Below, piece by piece: positions 59,458-64,000 of a stretch of DNA of 64,000 nt. The translations under genes and the position numbers were made by a program. Each line of letters opens with the position of its first letter. Within the stretch, counting starts at the first letter, position 1. The notes below the pieces were generated by a model. That model was not told the DNA's origin. It searched no databases and was given only the letters and a program-made list of their open reading frames with translations. Source of the DNA: Kineosporia aurantiaca JCM 3230 (GTDB lineage Bacteria; Actinomycetota; Actinomycetes; Actinomycetales; Kineosporiaceae); NCBI GenBank assembly GCA_000719025.1, contig JODP01000021.1, positions 1 to 64,000 on the forward strand, read 5' to 3'.

Positions 59458-59700
59458 TCAGAACGCCGGCTCCGGTCTCGCCGGCCCGGGCGGCATCGGA
59501 TCCGTGCCCGGCCCAGGGATCGGCGGGGTGGGCGCCGGAGGGCCGGGGACGGGGGCCGGGTGCGGAGGCTCCAGCGGAGGCTCCGGTTCAGCGGGCGGCA
59601 GAGTGTTGTCCGGCGGCAGCGTGCCGTCCGGGACCAACCCGGGGATGTCCGGAAGCAGAGCGTCCGGGGGCAGGGTCGCTCCGTCGTACGGAACGGTCAT
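59458..59700 (-). CDS. 80-residue proline-rich protein
   Basis: The product is about 40% Pro, with repeated PPD/PPA/PxP units (TLPPDALLPDIPGL, TLPPDNTLPPAEPEPPLEPP). There is no signal peptide or membrane helix. AAAGGGGGAA precedes the ATG at a normal distance, which argues that it is translated. It lies 51 bases after the alpha-glucosidase gene on the same strand. Function unknown; it could be a disordered linker or binding protein. Confidence 0.5.
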   Translation of the reverse strand: MTVPYDGATLPPDALLPDIPGLVPDGTLPPDNTLPPAEPEPPLEPPHPAPVPGPPAPTPPIPGPGTDPMPPGPARPEPAF

Positions 59701-59751
59701 GGCTTCCCCCTTTCGTCGGAACGGAGTCGGCGAACCGCTGCGGCCAGTGGC

Positions 59752-61392
59752 TCAGTCGGTCACGATCCACGCCGCCGCGTCGGGCGGCAGCAGCGCACCC
59801 TCCGTGGGTGAGCTCGACAACACCACCCTGCCCGGCGGGAGCGGGACCGCAACCTCACCTGTGTTCAGCAGGCAGATGAACCCCTGGCCGCGGGTCAGGC
59901 CGAGCACCTGGTCCTCTTCGCCCGTCCAGACCAACGGACCGCCGCCGGCGCCGAGCTGGGGCAGCTCCCGGCGCAGCCGCAGCGCCGTGCGGTAGAGCGA
60001 CAGCATCGAGCCGTGATCGGCGTCTTCCGCCTCGACCGACAGGTCACCCCAGCCGGCCGGCTGCGGAAGCCAGCCCGCCGCGTCCCCAAATCCGAAGGAG
60101 GGTCCGCTGCGGGTCCACGGGATCGGGACCCGGCAGCCGTCGCGCCCCCGCTGGGTGTGCCCGGACCGCTCCCAGGTCGGGTCCTGCAGCAGCTCTTCGG
60201 GCAGGTCCTCGACCTCGGGAAGCCCGAGTTCCTCACCCTGGTAGAGGTAGACGCCGCCGGGCAGGGCGAGCACGTAGAGGATGGCCGCCCGGGCGCGGCG
60301 GGTGCCCAGCAGCAGGTCGGTCTCGCCCTCGGGCCAGGCGTGCTGATCCTCGTCGGCGGACCGGCGCTGCGGCCGCCCCAGCCGGGTGACGTGCCGGGTC
60401 ACGTCGTGGTTGGACAGTGTCCACATCACCGGGGCACCGACCGAGTCGTGCGCCTCGAGCGAGGCCCGGGCGGTGTCGCGCAGCTCCTTCGCGTGCCAGC
60501 GGGACCGCATCAGCTCGAAGTCGAAGGCCGTGTGCAGCCGCTCGGGCCGCAGGTACTCGGCCAGCCGGGCCGAGCTCTGCACCCAGGCCTCGGCCACGAA
60601 GACCTTCGGCGGATCGTAGGAGTCGCCGACTTTGCGCCACTCCTGCCAGACCTCGAGCACGCCCGGCCGGTCCCAGTACGGGTGGTCGGCCGTGCGGACC
60701 CGGCCGAGCAGCTGCTGGTCGGTCAGGTTCAGGCTGGGCAGCTCCGGATCCTTGATCAGGCCGTGCGCCACGTCGATCCGGAAGCCGTCGGCGCCGAGGT
60801 CGAACCAGAACCGCAGCACGCTCTCGAACTCGGCCCGGACCTGCGGATTGTCCCAGTTCAGGTCGGGCTGCTTCGGGTCGAACAGGTGCAGGTACCACTC
60901 CCCGGAGGCACCGATCCGCTGCCAGGCGCTGCCGCCGAACACCGACTGCCAGTCGTTCGGCGGGAGCTCGCCGTTCTCACCGGTGCCCGGCCGGAAGATG
61001 TAGCGGGCCCGCTCGGCCGAGCCGGGAGCCGCGGCCCGGGCGGCCCGGAACCAGGGGTGCTCGTCGGAGGTGTGGTTCGGCACGATGTCGAGCAGGACCT
61101 TCAGCCCGGCCGCGTGCGCCTCGTCGATCAGGGCGCGGGCCTGGGCGAGGTCACCGAAGGGTGGGTGGATCTCCCGGTAGTCGGCCACGTCGTAGCCGCC
61201 GTCGGCCTGGGGTGACGGGTACCAGGGATTGACCCACACCGCGTCCACCCCGAGCGCGGTCAGGTAGGGCAGCCGGGAGCGGATTCCCCCGATGTCGCCC
61301 AGGCCGTCGCCGTCCGAGTCGGCGAACGACCGGAGGTACAGCTGATAGGTGACGGCGGATCGGTACCAGTCGGCCGGCTGCGTCTGAGTCAC
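59752..61392 (-). CDS. GH13 alpha-glucosidase / oligo-1,6-glucosidase-like enzyme
   Basis: The 546-residue enzyme has WYRSAVTYQLYLRSFADSDGDGLGDIGGI at the N-terminus, region I DIVPNHTS, nucleophile Asp in GFRIDVAHG (near 207), acid/base Glu in VFVAEAW (near 268) and Asp in LSNHDVTRH (near 330), and a C-terminal beta domain. It should release glucose from maltose, isomaltose or short alpha-glucans in the cytoplasm. GTG 61392 is preferred; TTG 61422 opens the longest frame. No ribosome site is clear, so the message may be leaderless. Confidence 0.9.
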   Translation of the reverse strand: MTQTQPADWYRSAVTYQLYLRSFADSDGDGLGDIGGIRSRLPYLTALGVDAVWVNPWYPSPQADGGYDVADYREIHPPFGDLAQARALIDEAHAAGLKVLLDIVPNHTSDEHPWFRAARAAAPGSAERARYIFRPGTGENGELPPNDWQSVFGGSAWQRIGASGEWYLHLFDPKQPDLNWDNPQVRAEFESVLRFWFDLGADGFRIDVAHGLIKDPELPSLNLTDQQLLGRVRTADHPYWDRPGVLEVWQEWRKVGDSYDPPKVFVAEAWVQSSARLAEYLRPERLHTAFDFELMRSRWHAKELRDTARASLEAHDSVGAPVMWTLSNHDVTRHVTRLGRPQRRSADEDQHAWPEGETDLLLGTRRARAAILYVLALPGGVYLYQGEELGLPEVEDLPEELLQDPTWERSGHTQRGRDGCRVPIPWTRSGPSFGFGDAAGWLPQPAGWGDLSVEAEDADHGSMLSLYRTALRLRRELPQLGAGGGPLVWTGEEDQVLGLTRGQGFICLLNTGEVAVPLPPGRVVLSSSPTEGALLPPDAAAWIVTD

Positions 61393-61437
61393 GGGAACGA
61401 CGCTACGCGGGCCCACCGACAAACTTCCGGCTCCGCG

Positions 61438-61950
61438 TCACATCCCGTAGGGGACCTGGCGCTCCAGCCACTGCACCCGGAACGCATGCTCCTCCTCGAG
61501 CCGCCGGCTGAGCGACTCGGCGAGCTCCGGCCCGCCCTTGCGGCCGAGCTTCCCGTGCGTCTCCAGCTGGACCGAGATGGAGAACCGGGTGCCCACGGTG
61601 CCGGCCGGGGTCAGTTCCAGCTGCCCGACGACGGTCACCTGGGGGGCCGCCGAGAGTTCAACGTTGTAATCACCCTGCCGCTGCCCGCTCCAGGCCGGCT
61701 GCTGCCAGGCCAGGGTCTCGGTCATCATCGATCGGCCGCCGAAGAACCGGCGCGCGGGCATGATGTCCGCCGCTTCCCGTTCGGACACCTGACGGAAGAC
61801 GCCGGCCCGCTCCCTCAGTTCCAGGACGTGGAAGTCCTCGTAACCGAGCTGTCTCGCCTTCTCGGTGAGATGTTCCAGCCGGGTCATCATCCGGAACGTC
61901 ACCAGTGGTGAGACTCCGTAGACCCAGCCCAGGTCGAACTGCGCTGACAT
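61438..61950 (-). CDS. SRPBCC-fold protein, DUF2505-like
   Basis: The 170-residue product has a START/SRPBCC pattern: FDLGWVYGVSPLVTFRMMTRLEHLTEKARQLGYEDFHVLELRERAGVFRQVSERE, then TETLAWQQ, strands VTVVGQLELTPAGTVGTRFSISVQLETHGKLGRKGGPELAESLSRRLEEEHAFRVQWLE. Actinobacterial DUF2505 proteins are of unknown function and probably bind a hydrophobic ligand. AGGAGG lies about ten bases before ATG 61950. It is divergent from ettA. Confidence 0.7.
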   Translation of the reverse strand: MSAQFDLGWVYGVSPLVTFRMMTRLEHLTEKARQLGYEDFHVLELRERAGVFRQVSEREAADIMPARRFFGGRSMMTETLAWQQPAWSGQRQGDYNVELSAAPQVTVVGQLELTPAGTVGTRFSISVQLETHGKLGRKGGPELAESLSRRLEEEHAFRVQWLERQVPYGM

Positions 61951-62116
61951 GACTGAGTGTCCTCCTCGGTGCCGGAGCCTAGGTCATGACGACGTCGTGA
62001 TCAGAATTGGTAGGACAACAGGGCATGGCCAGGGCGTACCTAGTTACGGTGCCGGAACCGGCCGTCACCGCCGCCGGCGGCCGGAAGAGGTCGTTCACTG
62101 GGATAGCCTGTGGTGC

Positions 62117-63799
<1,683 letters not shown>

Positions 63800-63815
63800 C
63801 CAAAAGGCAACCAGC

Positions 63816-63874
63816 AATGGACGTTTGTGGTCACCTTTCGGTGACCGCAAACGTCCATTTGTTTGGGGCTTTTT
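63816..63874 (+). terminator. intrinsic terminator with a 20-bp stem
   Basis: The arms 63816-63835 and 63840-63859 pair over 20 bases with one G-U around a TTTC loop, and TTTGTTTGGGGCTTTTT follows. It stops ettA and, lying between convergent genes, may also serve the flippase-like gene. A U-tract is unusual for this GC-rich genome. Confidence 0.9.
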
Positions 63875-64000
63875 AAACCGCGCTCTGCCGACGCAGGACG
63901 ACCAGAGCCAGCCACCCGATCGGCACCCGGATCCAGAATGTGATGACCCGGAACAGCACCGCCGCGGAAATCGCCGCAGCCGGATCGACGTGGATGGCGT
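63873..64000 (-). CDS. C-terminal end of a flippase-like (lysylphosphatidylglycerol synthase TM family) protein
   Basis: The frame enters from the right edge and ends at TAA (63873-63875). The visible 41 residues include PAAAISAAVLFRVITFWIRV and PIGWLALVVLRRQSAV, the end of the UPF0104/LPG_synthase_TM family, where the last helices carry a YR-I-TFW pattern. Members are flippases or parts of lipid-modifying enzymes. The gene is cut by the window, so its size and other domains are unknown. Confidence 0.65.
   Translation of the reverse strand, partial: AIHVDPAAAISAAVLFRVITFWIRVPIGWLALVVLRRQSAV

Noticed and set aside
59051..59995. Plus-strand protein spanning the 13-bp array
   Set aside because: The 13-bp period would shift the reading frame in every unit, the frame overlaps two better minus-strand genes and has no ribosome site.

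Overview
The window is 64 kb of very GC-rich DNA (G or C at nearly every third codon position, many GTG starts, mycothiol-type enzyme, CebR-type sugar control, GGDEF-EAL proteins, leaderless-looking starts). It is a chromosomal piece of a free-living, aerobic, high-GC actinobacterium. A Kineosporia-like genus is my guess only. I see no rRNA, tRNA, CRISPR array, phage or plasmid functions.

Layout. 1-760: degenerate 18-bp minisatellite. 0.76-11 kb: SPOR-type membrane protein, TetR/MFS efflux pair with palindromic operators, GTPase, PH-domain membrane protein, FAD-linked oxidase plus SDR, GAF protein, and two coupled unknown proteins. 11.5-13.8 kb: membrane GGDEF-EAL protein. 13.9-16.5 kb: two tandem GNAT-like paralogues, one split by a 1.24-kb IS110-family (IS1111-like) element whose removal restores the host frame exactly. 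16.6-27.9 kb: CPBP protease, SDR, cytidylyltransferase, two-RCK potassium channel with a small partner, MFS, PAP2, LysR, EamA and a GAF-GGDEF-GAF-EAL protein.

28-36.8 kb: a seven-gene organosulfur uptake and desulfurisation operon (flavin monooxygenase, acyl-CoA-dehydrogenase-like monooxygenase, lipoprotein, two permeases, double ATPase, PanE-like reductase). It is preceded by a 19-residue leader peptide with tandem Cys codons and a leaderless-type promoter. Two rhodaneses follow. 38.1-38.35 kb holds the largest of three arrays of a TGATCA-centred unit with an exact 22-bp period.

38.5-49.7 kb: OatA-like acyltransferase, response regulator, mycothiol-dependent enzyme, divergent GDP-fucose genes (fcl; gmd plus a GT9 glycosyltransferase), small proteins, an erythromycin-esterase-like protein lacking its catalytic motif, LysR and SDR. 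49.7-55.5 kb: complete cello-oligosaccharide system cebR-bglC-cebG-cebF-cebE with a perfect CebR box. 55.5-59 kb: aerobic cobalamin genes cobK, cobF, cobM, cobL, overlapping or nearly so, with a nine-copy 13-bp tandem array upstream. 59.5-64 kb: Pro-rich small protein, GH13 alpha-glucosidase, SRPBCC protein, ettA, a long terminator, and the end of a flippase-like membrane protein.

Most notable: the IS1111-like insertion with a candidate guide RNA that resembles its own insertion flank; the Cys leader peptide on the sulfur operon; and the 22-bp-phased TGATCA arrays, one of which supplies a start codon.
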